Shown: positions 1 through 10,900 of the stretch, one piece after another | How positions within the stretch are numbered: position 1 is the first letter of the stretch | Layout of the letters: each line of letters starts with the position of its first letter | Origin: Thermothelomyces thermophilus ATCC 42464 | Taxonomy: Eukaryota; Ascomycota; Sordariomycetes; Sordariales; Chaetomiaceae | NCBI RefSeq assembly: GCF_000226095.1 | Contig: NC_016478.1 | Location: forward strand, 672,001-736,000 | Direction of reading: 5' to 3' | DNA length: 64,000 bases | Position numbers and translations under genes: made by a program | The notes under the pieces: model-generated | What the model saw: the letters and a program-made list of their open reading frames with translations, nothing else | Databases searched by the model: none | What the model was told of the DNA's origin: nothing

Positions 1-290
1 TACGATTACAAATAAATGTTTTTTATATTTTACTTCTCGAACTAGCGCCGAAGAACGCTAAAATCGCTATAAATATCGAAGCAAAGGACAAAGAGGAAAA
101 ATAGGATGTCGAAGAAATTCTAGATTTATATATTATTAATAGGGAACTATAGTATCTAGTCAAATGGCTTGATTTTGGACTAGAGGACAACTTATAGGAA
201 CTAGTCAAGAATTTAAACTGCCCTAAGAAACTAGAATAGTTCTACTGGCAGAATCCGGATCGACTAAAGGAAAACCTAGGACAGAACCAA
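1..290 (+). pseudogene. E1 pol C-terminus with chromodomain (decayed)
   Basis: In the plus frame starting near position 59 the translation holds the block VEEILDLYIINREL, a stop at a former Gln codon, then YLVKWLDFG and LVKNLNCPKK. This is the chromodomain fold: a beta strand, the YLVKW core, then a C-terminal helix. Chromodomains at the end of the integrase are typical of chromoviruses and bind methylated H3K9 chromatin to guide integration (known for the group). Three in-frame stops are visible and all fit C-to-T or G-to-A change. The integrase core lies left of the window. Confidence 0.85.
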
Positions 291-857
291 AGACAGCGCC
301 CTAGTCGATAGCATTAATAGCATTATTAATCTATGATAAGGGTATAGCAGGCACCTCTTACCGCTCTTACTGCTCAACCTCCTCTAACTCGTCTAAGGTC
401 GATAGACCGCGCGCTACTATATCGGTACCTTTCTCTACCAAAAACTCCTTCTGCTAACGAAAACGCCGGAGCCGTGTAAGCTTTTCGGACAACTCGCGCT
501 AGGCTTCTTCTAGATAGCATTAAGATTTGTCTAGCTTAAGTTCGGTATAACGTTTAGCATCCTTAATACAATGCTGCTCCTAGAGAATGCGATCTACTAG
601 AACAAACATTAGGAATCACATTCAAAAAAAAAAAAGGAGACGTGCTTATAGGAAGAAAGCGGTATACTAGAGCTATTACAAGAATAACCTTGACAAACGT
701 AGGCTTCGCAACGCTTCGTACGCGCGATCATTTTGTAGACAAGGCCTTACGACACGCACTAAGAGCAAGGCATAACGACAAAACCATTCTTAGCAATGTT
801 CTAAGCAAGGGAAGCATGGTAACGTGTAGAATACGACTTCCGTTTCTCTATCGGCAT
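205..857 (-). pseudogene. Antisense gene in the 3' region of E1 (decayed)
   Basis: It reads opposite to pol, from an ATG at 857 to a stop at 205 inside the end of the chromodomain region, so it overlaps pol tail to tail. The N-terminal part shows a C-S-stop-C-V-S-stop-G-L-V-Y pattern, fitting Cys-X2-Cys-X6-Cys with one Cys and two other codons changed. A second cluster, KRCEAYVCQGYSC, follows. A charged helical segment comes next, with RRFR, QKEFLVEKGTD, then GLSTLDELEEVEQ. A frame change with a pyrimidine run between the two halves suggests an intron. The same gene is seen in E4, E6 and E7. I know similar motifs only from unnamed fungal proteins and assign no function. Confidence 0.65.
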
Positions 858-985
858 TTTGTCAATATAGTAACTACAACATAAAAAATAGGAAGAATAT
901 AGTACTTACAAGCAAAGGGTTATTAGCACTATTTGAAACGGCCTAAGAGGGCTTTTAGGTCGAAAGCCTTAAAGGAGGGGCATTG

Positions 986-1439
986 TATTACGGATAAGCA
1001 TATGGACGGCCCGGCAGGCTGTAGCCAGGACGTAGAACATTCCGACAGCCAATCACTTGGTAGACTAATTAGAAGATTATTACTGCTAAGACTAAGGTCT
1101 TCACTGGTAATAATAACATGTCACTGTCGATAACACGGAATCACGGAGTGAAAGGAGAAATGGTACTAGTGATAACTATTGAAGAGGGACAGATAATTAT
1201 ATATATATAGCTAGCCAGTTACTTGTTACGGTGGACTCTAGGAGTTTACTAGTGATAGCAACCTAACCTATAATCACCGGTATTTATACTAAGCATCACT
1301 AACTATTGTAGGAGATAACTCTAGTGTTATTATGAACCTTTTGGCTTTACCAAATCCCTCAGACGACCTGTACGCTTGTCTTGCTTAATTTACCTCCGTC
1401 TAAACCCTTTTAGAAGAAGTCTGAGCTAGGTTCGTCACA
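986..1439 (+). repeat. 3' LTR of E1 (about 454 bp)
   Basis: The start matches the E6 LTR start TGTCACGGATAAG, here changed to TATTACGG, and the end is TTCGTCACA. Inside are a TATATATATA box near 1201 and the R-U5 block (about 1224-1439) shared by every LTR in the window. The polypurine tract lies directly upstream, so this is a 3' LTR. Confidence 0.85.
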
Positions 1440-2830
1440 TAGTACCATTCGATTCGTTCTTAGAGGAATAGAACATTAGGTCTAGGTCTTTCGATTCCTT
1501 AGGTATCGATCATCTACAATCTATCTTGCCTCTAGGTAACTGTGAAACCCTACTACCTTAAGGCTAGGAGAATCGAAATTAGTAGTGTATACTCTCCTAC
1601 TATATCCTATTTGGCAAGACCTATCTCTAGGTCTATAGTAACTAGTTCGGAGTATAGTGCTTGTTCGTCTTTACCGTCGCCGTTACGTCTAGGACTATCC
1701 GTGTCGCTATCCCTGTTTTTATAGCTTGTAGCCGCTACTTCGATAACATCCTTAGTAGTTTCGTTAATGACTATAATTTCCTTTCTAGGGACTATTTTCT
1801 ACTCTTTCTTCGGGCTTTGGCATTCTTATTTATAATGTCCTTTCTTTTTGTAGTTATAGTAGGTAATATTAGACTTATCTTTAGTTATCTTCTTCTAGTC
1901 TTACTTTTATACTACGTCTATATCTATAGCTCTAAGGTATATCCCATATAAGGTATTAATATATGCTCGCTTTTTCTTATTATTAGCCTTAACTATAGTT
2001 CTATTTATTCGGCCTCGTTTCTACTACTCTCGTATATAGAGTCGATTATTAATCCTAATGGCCTATATAATATATTTATCTAGGGTCTTAGGCCGATTAT
2101 ACTTATATAGCTTGTCTTTAACCTTTTCCTTTAAGCTATTATAGAATAGTTATATTAATGCCTTATTATTAAGCTAAGACTTAAATATATCTTATCTAAA
2201 CTATATAGTATAAAAGGCTATTAACTTAGTCTATCGGAGATTAGTAAGTCTTTCTTATATATAAATCTTCTTGTCTTTGTCACTAAAAACCTTCTAAAGC
2301 TCTTCTTTAAACTGGTCATAGGATTAAAAGACTGCCTACGTAAACGCGTCTTGGTCGTCTTCGTCTTCCTTAGTAAGATAATCATTCTATATAGGCTCGA
2401 ACCATCTAAGTACCTTGCCCTCTAGTCTCGTAGCTATATAGAGGACTTTAGCTTTATCATCCGGAAACTTGTCATCATTAAGCCGAAAGTAAGATCAGAG
2501 GTTTATTAGGAATCCTATAAGGTCCTCCTTAGTTCCTCTATATTTACTAGGTAGTTCGATCTTGATATAGCTCGCTCTAGTGCCCTTAAGTGCCTTAAGT
2601 TTAGTATAAGCCTCGTTAACTAGCTTCTATAAGTGCTTTTCGCCGTTCTCGAGTTCCTTAATCCGAGCTTAAGTAACCTTATCTCTCTAGTCTAACTCCT
2701 AGATCTGCTACTAGAGTTAACTAAGCTAGGCGAGTAGCTATTTAGCTATAACGTTAGTAGCTATATTAATATCAAGGTCAAAATTACCTCCGTTCTAAGC
2801 TATAATAAAACAAAGGGAGTAATAGTAACG
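1440..2830 (-). pseudogene. E2 gag and gag-pol boundary region (decayed)
   Basis: It matches the gag regions of E3-E7 in order and spacing. On the minus strand the nucleocapsid segment, with a C-C-H-C knuckle whose Cys codons are mostly changed, lies near 1835-1875. Stops occur throughout all frames, so no product can be made. The plus-strand hydrophobic ORF over this stretch is an artefact of AT-rich antisense sequence. Confidence 0.7.
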
Positions 2831-3287
2831 TATAACAAACCTAACTTAGACTTCTTCTAAAAGGGTTTAGATGGAGGTAAATTAAGCAGGACAAGCGTAT
2901 AGGTCGTCTAAGGGATTTGGTAAAGCTAAAGGGTTTATAATAACACTAGAGTTATCTCTTATAGTAGTTAGCGATACTTAGTATAAGTACTATAATTGTA
3001 GGTTAGGTTACTATCACTAGTAAACTCCTAGAGTCTACTATAACAAGTGATTATTTATATATATATATACTTCTATTAGTCGCTTATATTCCCCTTCTAG
3101 CCTGCTCTAGGATTGCCTTTGGTAGCTAGCTATCCTTTGCTATCTTTCCCTTTTGGCAATTGTTCGCCCGTAGTAGCCCGCGCTCCTTAGCGATCCCGTG
3201 TCAGCCTTGCTCCGTGCCCTTCTTGATTAGTAGCTCGTTTAGCCTGCTGCGCCCTACCGGGTCGTGGTATATGGTTAGCTTGTGACA
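2831..3287 (-). repeat. 5' LTR of E2 with a distinct U3 (about 457 bp)
   Basis: In element orientation it runs from TGTCACAAGCTAACC at 3287 to TTTGTTATA at 2831. The R-U5 half (2831-3050) is near-identical to the other LTRs. The U3 half (about 3070-3287) is unlike the others and clearly GC-richer, with little RIP change. A TA-rich box lies at about 3056-3069. Confidence 0.82.
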
Positions 3288-6200
3288 GTTCCTTATTATA
3301 GATTAGATAATTAAGACATAGTCTATTAAGCTTCTTTAAAAAGAAGGCTATAGGATATAACTTTTCTTATTTATCTTATTATCCTAATTATCCTCTAATG
3401 GCATAGTCTAAAGCGTCTATTTTTACCTCGAATAGCTTCTTAGGATTTGATAATACTAGTACTAGATCTTTAGTAATAGCGTTACGGATCTATATAAATA
3501 CTTGCTCGTACTGTTCTTTCCATTGGAATTTAGCATTCTTCTTAGTAAGTTTATATAAAGGTCGTATAATCGCTCTAAAGTTCCTAATAAACATTCGGTA
3601 GAAATTTATAAATCCGATGAAGCTTCGTATTTCCGTAACTAACGTTAGTCGTAGCCATTCCTTAATAGCTTTAACCTTTGAAGGTTCTATCTAGATTTGT
3701 CCTAGGGATATCTTATATCTTAAAAACACCGTTTTCCTAATGTAGAATTCGCTCTTTTTCTTGTTAACTAATAGTTTATACGTGTATAGCGCGTCTAGTA
3801 CTACTTTCACGTGCTTCCGGTGTTCGTCTATCGTCTTAGAGAAGATAAGTATATTATTAAGATAATATACTATAAATTTGTCGAGAAAGGGTCGGATAGC
3901 TTAATCAATCAGGGCTTAGAACGTTACTAGCGCATTTATAAGTCTAAATAGCATGACAAGGTACTTATAATGGCTATAAGGTATCCTAAAGGCCGTTTTC
4001 TACTCGTCGCCTTCTTTGATCCGTATATAGTTATAGGCCGATAGCAAGTCAAGATACGTAAAATATTAGGCTCCTATTAACTAATCTCAGAGTTATAAGA
4101 TTAGCAGTAATAGGTATCGGTTTTTTATAGTCTATTTATTAAGTTACCGATAGTCAATATATAACTATAGCTTTCTATCTTTCTTAGGTATAAATAGGAT
4201 TAGGTAGCCTACTAGCGATATTAATAGGCAAATATATCCTCTTCGAAGGTTCTCCTCTAAATATCACTTAAGTTCTTTATTCTATATCTAGCTTATATAG
4301 TAAATCTTAAAGAACTTTAGTCATGCTCCTTCCTTAAGCTTAATCTCGTAATCCTATAAGCTATATTCTAGTAATCCTTCTAGATACTTCGGTTCAAATG
4401 CTAGGTATCCTTTATATTCTTTCGGTACTTCCCTAGTCTTGTCTTGTCTCTCGGTTTTCTAATAGTATACGAACTTAATTCTATCTATAGCGATACTAGC
4501 GATTTCTCCTATCTTAACCTACTACTCTAATTACAGTGCTCCGCATTTGTCAACAGAGAGAACAGCTATCGGCGGTTTAGCTCGTTCTTTCTATCGTAAC
4601 GTTAGTATTGTTATACCGCTTCTTCTAGAGTCTGTAGTAGTCTGCCTGCCACTATCCATCTCTTATAGTAGATCCGTAGGATATGCCTTCCCCTAAGCAT
4701 CGTCCGCTTACGATTCTTGCGTGCTCCCTATCTCGCTAGTCGAATATAACTCCGTTCGGGGTCATAGGTAGCTACTATTCTTCTAGCTAATATCTAGGTC
4801 ATAGTCTTCATACTATAGTAACCCTAATATTATATCTTTATCGTTACCTATATCTATAATGCTAAATACGACTGCTATGATCTTTCCTACTATAATAATA
4901 TTAATTGGTTTGGTCTCCCTATATATCTATTATATCGGAAATGGCCCTTTGACTATGCTATACTTCCGCTTTATTCTCTAGGGTATCTATAGCTAATTTA
5001 TAAGTGTCGGCGAAATCAGGTTTATCTCTACTCTACTATCTACTAGTATAAGTATTTGATACTGTTTCTATTATACTATTATCTATAGTCGCTTGTCTTA
5101 CTACCGTCGTCCAAAGATTATAGCGATTTCCTATATTTCTGCCGGGAGGTCTCGATATAGTAGTCTCCTACGCCAGTTCCTCCTATACTACGCTACTACT
5201 TACTACTACACAGGCGTTAATAGTTTCTAGGCCCCTCAAAGGGCCCTAACCTATTTCCTAGGTTAGTACTAACCTCTTTAGTTATTCGGCTAATAGTAGC
5301 TTCGTCAATCGTGCTTATTTCTATAAGCTATTAAGTGCTTATAGCTTCCTACTATTAAGTCTGTTTTGCTTTTTATCGTATATACTATAGCTTTATCCAG
5401 AGCTCCCAAATTCGCGATTTCTTTTTATCTATATAATAGAGGTAGTCATTACTCTAGCATAAGTCCTATATGTCTTGTCCCATTCTATAGTACCTAGGCT
5501 AGGCTCGTTTTGGAACTATTATAATGCCTTCTAGATTACAGGCTTCGATCTTCTAGAGCAATTCGGCCGCTCTGTTTTCTATATCGTAGACCTATTCCAT
5601 AGGGCGTAAGCTTCTGTCCTCATTTCCTTGTCAGGTCGGCCAGTAATTGTTTTCGAATTTGTCGTAGAAGTAGTATTGGTATCTGTGTGCTATACACTAG
5701 AACTAAGGCACTTACGTATATGCCTTATGTTAAGGATATAGTCATATAGTATTGCCTAGGAAGTATTAGAATTCTTTCCTAAATCCTTCCTATTGTACGT
5801 AGACTATAGGTACCCTAACACTAAGGTAAGAATATTTCTTCTAGTAGCTTTCCTATATATACTTATCTTTTCTATAGTTTGCGTGTATAAACTAGTATTC
5901 TAGGTTCCGTACGTTATCACTAAGTTACTAGTCGTCAAGGTACTTAGTATAGCTATTAGGCCTATTATATATTACAGGCTATCCTCCTTTAATGGTTTCT
6001 ATAATACGTCAGAGTTCCCTTATCTCGTCCCTTATCTCATCGCTCTACTAGACAAGTCGAATCAAGCATCTATCCTATTCGTATAGTTCCATATTAAGCC
6101 AGAAAACTTCATTATAGTACTATTCGATTCGTTCCTAGAGGAATAGAACATTAGGTCTAGGTCTTTCGATTCCTTAGGTATTAGTTATCTACAATTTATC

Positions 6201-7490
6201 CTGCCTCTATATAACTATAAAACCCTATTGCCTTAAGGCTAGGAGAATTGAAATTAGCGGTATATACTCTCCTACTATATCCTATTTAGCAAGACCTATC
6301 TCTAGGTCTATAGTGACTAGTTCGGAGTATAGTGCTTGTTCGTCTTTACTATTGCTATTGTATCTAAGACTATCTATGTCACTGCCCCTGTCTTCGTAGC
6401 CTGTAGCCGCTATTTTAATAACGTCTTTGGTAGTTTCGTCGATAACCGTAATTTCCTTTCTAGGGACCATCTTCTACTCTTTCTTCGGGCTTTGACATTC
6501 TCGCTTATAGTGCCCTTTCTTTCTATAGTTATAGTAGGTAATATTAGACTTATCTTTGGTCGTCTTCTTCTAGTCTTACTTCTATGCTATATCTATATCT
6601 ATAGCTCTAAGGTATATCCTATACAAGGTACTAACGTACGCTCGCTTTTTCTTGTCGTTAGCCTTAACTATAGTTTTATTTATTTGACCTCGTTTTTATT
6701 ACTCTTATATATAGAGTTAATTATCGATTCTAATAGCCTATATAATATATTTATCTAGAGTCTTAGGCTAATTATACTTATATAGCTCGTCTTTAACCTT
6801 TTCCTTTAAGCCGTTATAGAATAGTTATATTAATGCCTTGTCGTTAAGCTAAGACTTAAGCATGTCCTATCTAAACTATATAGTATAGGAGGCTACTAAC
6901 TTAGTCTATTAGAGATTAGCAAGTCTTTCTTATATATAAATCTTCTCGTCTTTGTCGCTAAAAACCTTTCGAAGCTCTTCTTCAAAACGGTTATAAGATC
7001 AAAAGACTGCCTATATAAATACGTCTTGGTCGTCTTCGTCTTCCTTAGTAAGATAGTCGTTCTATATAGGCTCGAACTATCTAAGTGCCTTGCCCTCTAG
7101 CCTCGTAGCTATATAGAGAACTTTAGCTTTATCATCTAGAAACTTGTCGTCATTAAGCTAGAAGTAGGATCAGAGGTTTATTAGGAATCCTATAAGGTCT
7201 TCCTTAGCTCTTCTATATTTGCTAGGTAGTTTGATCTTGATATAGCTTACTTTGGCGCCCTCGAGTGCCTTGATTTTAGCGTAGGCCTTGTTAACCAGTT
7301 TCTACAAGTGCTTTTTGCCGTTCTCGAGTTCCTTGATTCGAGCTTAAGTAGCCTTATCTCTCTAGTCTAACTCCTAGATTTACTAATAGAGTTAACCAAG
7401 CTAGGCAAGCAGCTATTCGGCTATAACGTTAGTAGCTATATCGATATCAAGGTCGAAGTTACCTCCGTTCTAAACTATGATAGAACAAAG
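3288..7490 (-). pseudogene. E3 gag-pol (decayed)
   Basis: Read on the minus strand, it encodes the usual Ty3/gypsy order gag, protease, reverse transcriptase, RNase H. The catalytic YLDD box of the reverse transcriptase reads YYLNN near 3850-3880, with both Asp codons changed by G-to-A. RNase H ends at the IYNKE segment where E2 is inserted. Stops at former Gln and Trp codons occur every few dozen codons. Confidence 0.8.
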
Positions 7491-7505
7491 GGAATGATAG
7501 CAACG

Positions 7506-7945
7506 TATAACGAACCTAACTTAGACTTCTTCTAAAAGGGTTTAGATAAAGGTAGATTAAGTAGGATAAGTAGGCAGGTTGTCTAAGGGATTTGGTGAAG
7601 TTAAAGGGTTTATAATAATACTAGAGTTATCTCTTATAGTAATTAGCAATGCTTAGTATAAGTACTATGATTATAGGATAGGTTACTATTACTAGTAAAC
7701 TCCTAGAGTCTACTAGAACGAGTGACTAACTACCTAATATACTTGTCTAGTTCCCTCATTCCTAAGTGTTCCCCCTTAGGTTCTAATCGTGTGATCGCTA
7801 CTATAATCCTTTGATCATTGTTTAGGTGCTTGCCTTGATCGAAGTGCGATTACTATGATTACTTCCTAATTAGTCCTTGGATCTTACGGTTCCTAATTGG
7901 TTCCATATACCTTGTTAGGTCGCCTTATGCAGCCAAATCGTAACA
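7506..7945 (-). repeat. 5' LTR of E3 with a distinct U3 (about 440 bp)
   Basis: In element orientation it begins TGTTACGATTTGGCTG at 7945 and ends TTCGTTATA at 7506. The R-U5 half matches the other LTRs. The U3 half is a different sequence and lacks the long TATATATA run, having only a short TA-rich stretch near 7735. Confidence 0.82.
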
Positions 7946-10900
7946 TAAGAAGATTTATATATAAGAAAGACTTGCTAATCTCTAATAGACTAAGTTAGTA
8001 GCTTCTTACGCTATATAGTTTAAATAGGATATACTTAAGTCTTAGCTTAATAATAAGGCATTAATATAACCATTTTATAATAGCTTAAAGGAAAAGGTTA
8101 AAGACAAGCTATATAAGTATAATTAGCCTAAGACTTTAGATAAATATATTATATAGGTTATTAGAATCGATAATCGACTTTATATATAAAAGTAGTAAAA
8201 ACGAGGCCGAATAAATAGAACTATAGTTAAGGCTAATAATAAGAAAAAGCGAGCATATATTAATACCTTATATGGGATATACCTTAGAGCTATAGATATA
8301 GACGTAGCATAAAAGTAAGACTAGAAGAAGATAACTAAAGATAAGTCTAATGTTACTTACCATAACTATAGAAAGAAAGGGCACTATAAGCAAGAATATC
8401 AAAGCCCGAAGAAAGAGTAAAAGATAGTCCCTAGAAAGGAAATTACGGTTATCGACGAAACTACTAAGGACGTTATCGAAGTAGCGGCTATAGGCTACAA
8501 AGACAGGGGCAATGATATAGATAGTCTTAGACATGACGGAAACGGTAAAGACAAACAAGTACCGTACTCTGAACTAGTCACTATAGACCTAGAGATAGGT
8601 CTTGCCAAATAGGACATGGTAGGAGAATACGTACCGCTAATTTCGATTTTCCTAGCCTTGAGGTAGTAGGGTTTCACGGTTATATAGAGGCGGGATAGAT
8701 CGTAGATAACTAATATCTAAGGAATCGAAAGACCTAGACCTAATGTTTTATTCCTTTAGGAACGAATCGAATAATACCGTAATGAAGTTTTCTAGCTTAA
8801 TATAGAACTATATGAACGGGATAGACGCTTGATTCGACTTACCTAGTAGAGTAATAGGATAAAGGACGAAATAAGGAAAATCTAATGTATTATAGAAGCT
8901 ATTAAAGGAGGATAGTCTATAATATATGATAGGCCTGATAGCTATACTAAGTACCTTAACGACTAGTAACTTAGTAACGATATACGGAACCTAGGATACT
9001 AGTTTATATATATAAACTATAGAAAAGACGAGTATATATAGGAAAGCTACTAGAAGAAACACTCTGACTTTAGTATTAAAATACCTATAGTCTATATATA
9101 ATAAAAAGGATTTAGGAAAAAATTCTAATACTTCCTGGGCAATATTATATAACTATATCCTCGATACGAGGTATATATACAAGTGCCTTAGTTCTAGTAT
9201 ATAGCATATAGATACTAATACTACTTCTATAACAAATTTAAAAATAATCACCAGCCGACCTGACAAGGAAATGAGGATAGAAGCCTTCGCCCTATAGAAT
9301 AGGTCTACGATATAGGAAACAGAGCGGCCGAATTACTCTAAAAGATCGAAGCCCGCGATCTAGAAGGCATTATAGTAGTTCTAAAACGAGCCTAGCCTAG
9401 GCACTACGGAACGGGACGAGACATATAGGACTCGTGCTAGAGTAATGACTGCCTCTATCACATAGACGAAAAGAAATCGCGAATTCGGGAGCTTTAGATA
9501 AAGCTATAGCATATACGATAAGAAGCAGAACGGACTTAATGGTAGGAAGCTATAAGTACTTAATAGCTTATAGAAATAAGTACGATTGACGAAGTTACTA
9601 TTAGCCGAATAACTAAAGAGGTTAGTACTAACCTAGGAAACGGGTTAAGGCTCTTTAAGGGGCCTAGAAACCATTAACGCCCGTATAATAGCAAGTAGTA
9701 ACGTAGTATAGGAGGAACTAGCGTAAGAGACTACTATATTGAGACCTCCCGGTAGAAATATAGGAAATCGCCGTAATCTTTGGACGACGGCGGCAAGATA
9801 AGCGATTATAGATAACAGCATGATGGAAATAGTACAAAATGCTTGTACTAGTGGATAGTAGAGTAGAGATAAACCTGATTTCGCCGATACTTATAAATTA
9901 GCTATAGATACCTTAGAGAATGAAGTAGAAGCATAGTATAGTCAAGGGGCTATTTCTAACGTAATAGGTATATAGAGAGACCAAACTAATTGATATTACT
10001 ATAGTAAGAAAGACTATAGTAGTTATATTTAACATTATGGATATAGGTAACGATAAAGATATAATATTAGGGTTACTATAGTATAAAGATTACGACCTAG
10101 ACATTAGCTAGAAGAATAATAGCTACCTATAACCCTAAATAGAGTTATATTTAACTAGTAAGATAGGAAGTATATAAGGATTACGAGTAGACAATGCTTA
10201 AGGGAAGGTATATCCTATAGATCTACTATAAGAGACAGATAGTAATAGACAGACTACTATAGACTCTAGAAAAGGCGATATAATAATATCAATATTATAA
10301 TAAAAGGAACAAGCTAAACCGCTAATAGCTATTCTCTCTATTAACGAATATAGAGTATTATAATTAGAGTAGTAAGTTAAGATAGGAGAAATCGCTAGCA
10401 TCGCTATAGACGGAACCAAGTTCGTATACTATTAGAAAACCGAGAGACGAAATAAGACTAGGGAAGTACCGAAGGAATACGAAGGACACCTAGCATTCGA
10501 ACCGAAACATCTGGAAGGACTACTAGAACACGGCCTATAGGATTACAAGATCAAGCTTAAGGAAGGAGTATGACTAAAGTTCTTCAAGATCTATTATATA
10601 AGTCAGACTTAGAACAAAGAACTTAAGCGATATTTGGAGGAGAACCTTCGAAGAGGATATATCTGCCTGTTAACATTGCTAGTAGGCTACCTAATCCTAT
10701 TTGTGCCTAAGAAAGACGGAAAGCTATAGTTATATATTAACTATTAGTAACTTAACGAATAGATCGTAAAAAACCAATACCTATTACTACTAATCTTATA
10801 GCTCTAAGATTAGTTAGTAGGAGCCTAATATTTTATATATCTTGACTTGCTATCGGCCTATAACTATATATAGATTAAAGAAGGCGACGAGTGGAAAACG

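Larger units (their letters stand above)
1..1439 (+). mobile_element. Ty3/gypsy chromovirus E1, 3' part (5' part outside window)
   Basis: This is the 3' end of a plus-strand LTR retrotransposon. It holds the last part of pol with the chromodomain (about 59-277), a region with a decayed antisense gene, a polypurine tract (AAAGGAGGGG, about 971-980) and the 3' LTR (986-1439). Coding DNA is full of TAG and TAA where Gln codons are expected. The 3' LTR abuts, at 1440, gag/pol sequence of the opposite-strand element E2, so E1 inserted into E2. The five bases after the LTR are TAGTA and should recur before the 5' LTR outside the window. Its LTR and 3' region match E6, so E1 and E6 form one subfamily. 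Confidence 0.88.
1440..3287 (-). mobile_element. Ty3/gypsy element E2, 5' part, minus strand
   Basis: A minus-strand element interrupted at 1440 by E1. What remains is the 5' LTR (2831-3287) and the gag region (1440-2830). Its LTR end at 3287 abuts, at 3288, the RNase H coding region of element E3 on the same strand, so E2 inserted into E3 with likely target GTTCC. The rest of pol and the 3' LTR should lie left of the window. Confidence 0.85.
3288..7945 (-). mobile_element. Ty3/gypsy element E3, 5' two thirds, minus strand
   Basis: A minus-strand element cut at 3288 within RNase H by E2. From right to left it has the 5' LTR (7506-7945), gag, protease (about 5020-5040), reverse transcriptase (about 3530-4300) and the start of RNase H. 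Its LTR end at 7945 abuts gag sequence of E4, which runs on the other strand, so E3 inserted into the E4 gag with likely target TAAGA. Integrase, chromodomain and 3' LTR lie outside the window. Confidence 0.85.

Noticed and set aside
933-1133. ORF MKRPKRAFRS with a copy at 19,804-20,004 (-)
   Set aside because: It lies across the polypurine tract and U3 of E1 and E6. The repeat status explains its recurrence, and the reading frame crosses the LTR border.
1224-1439. A short 216-bp LTR starting at TGTTACGG
   Set aside because: Other copies read CGTTACGG at this point, so the TG is a product of mutation. The polypurine tract and the match with E6 place the true LTR start at 986.
1661-1951. Hydrophobic ORF rich in Phe, Leu, Ile, Val, with near-copies at 6,336-6,758 (+), 8,268-8,558 (-) and 15,204-15,452 (+)
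   Set aside because: Each lies antisense to the decayed gag nucleocapsid region of an LTR element. AT-rich antisense DNA yields hydrophobic residues, and the frames break differently in each copy. Not membrane proteins.
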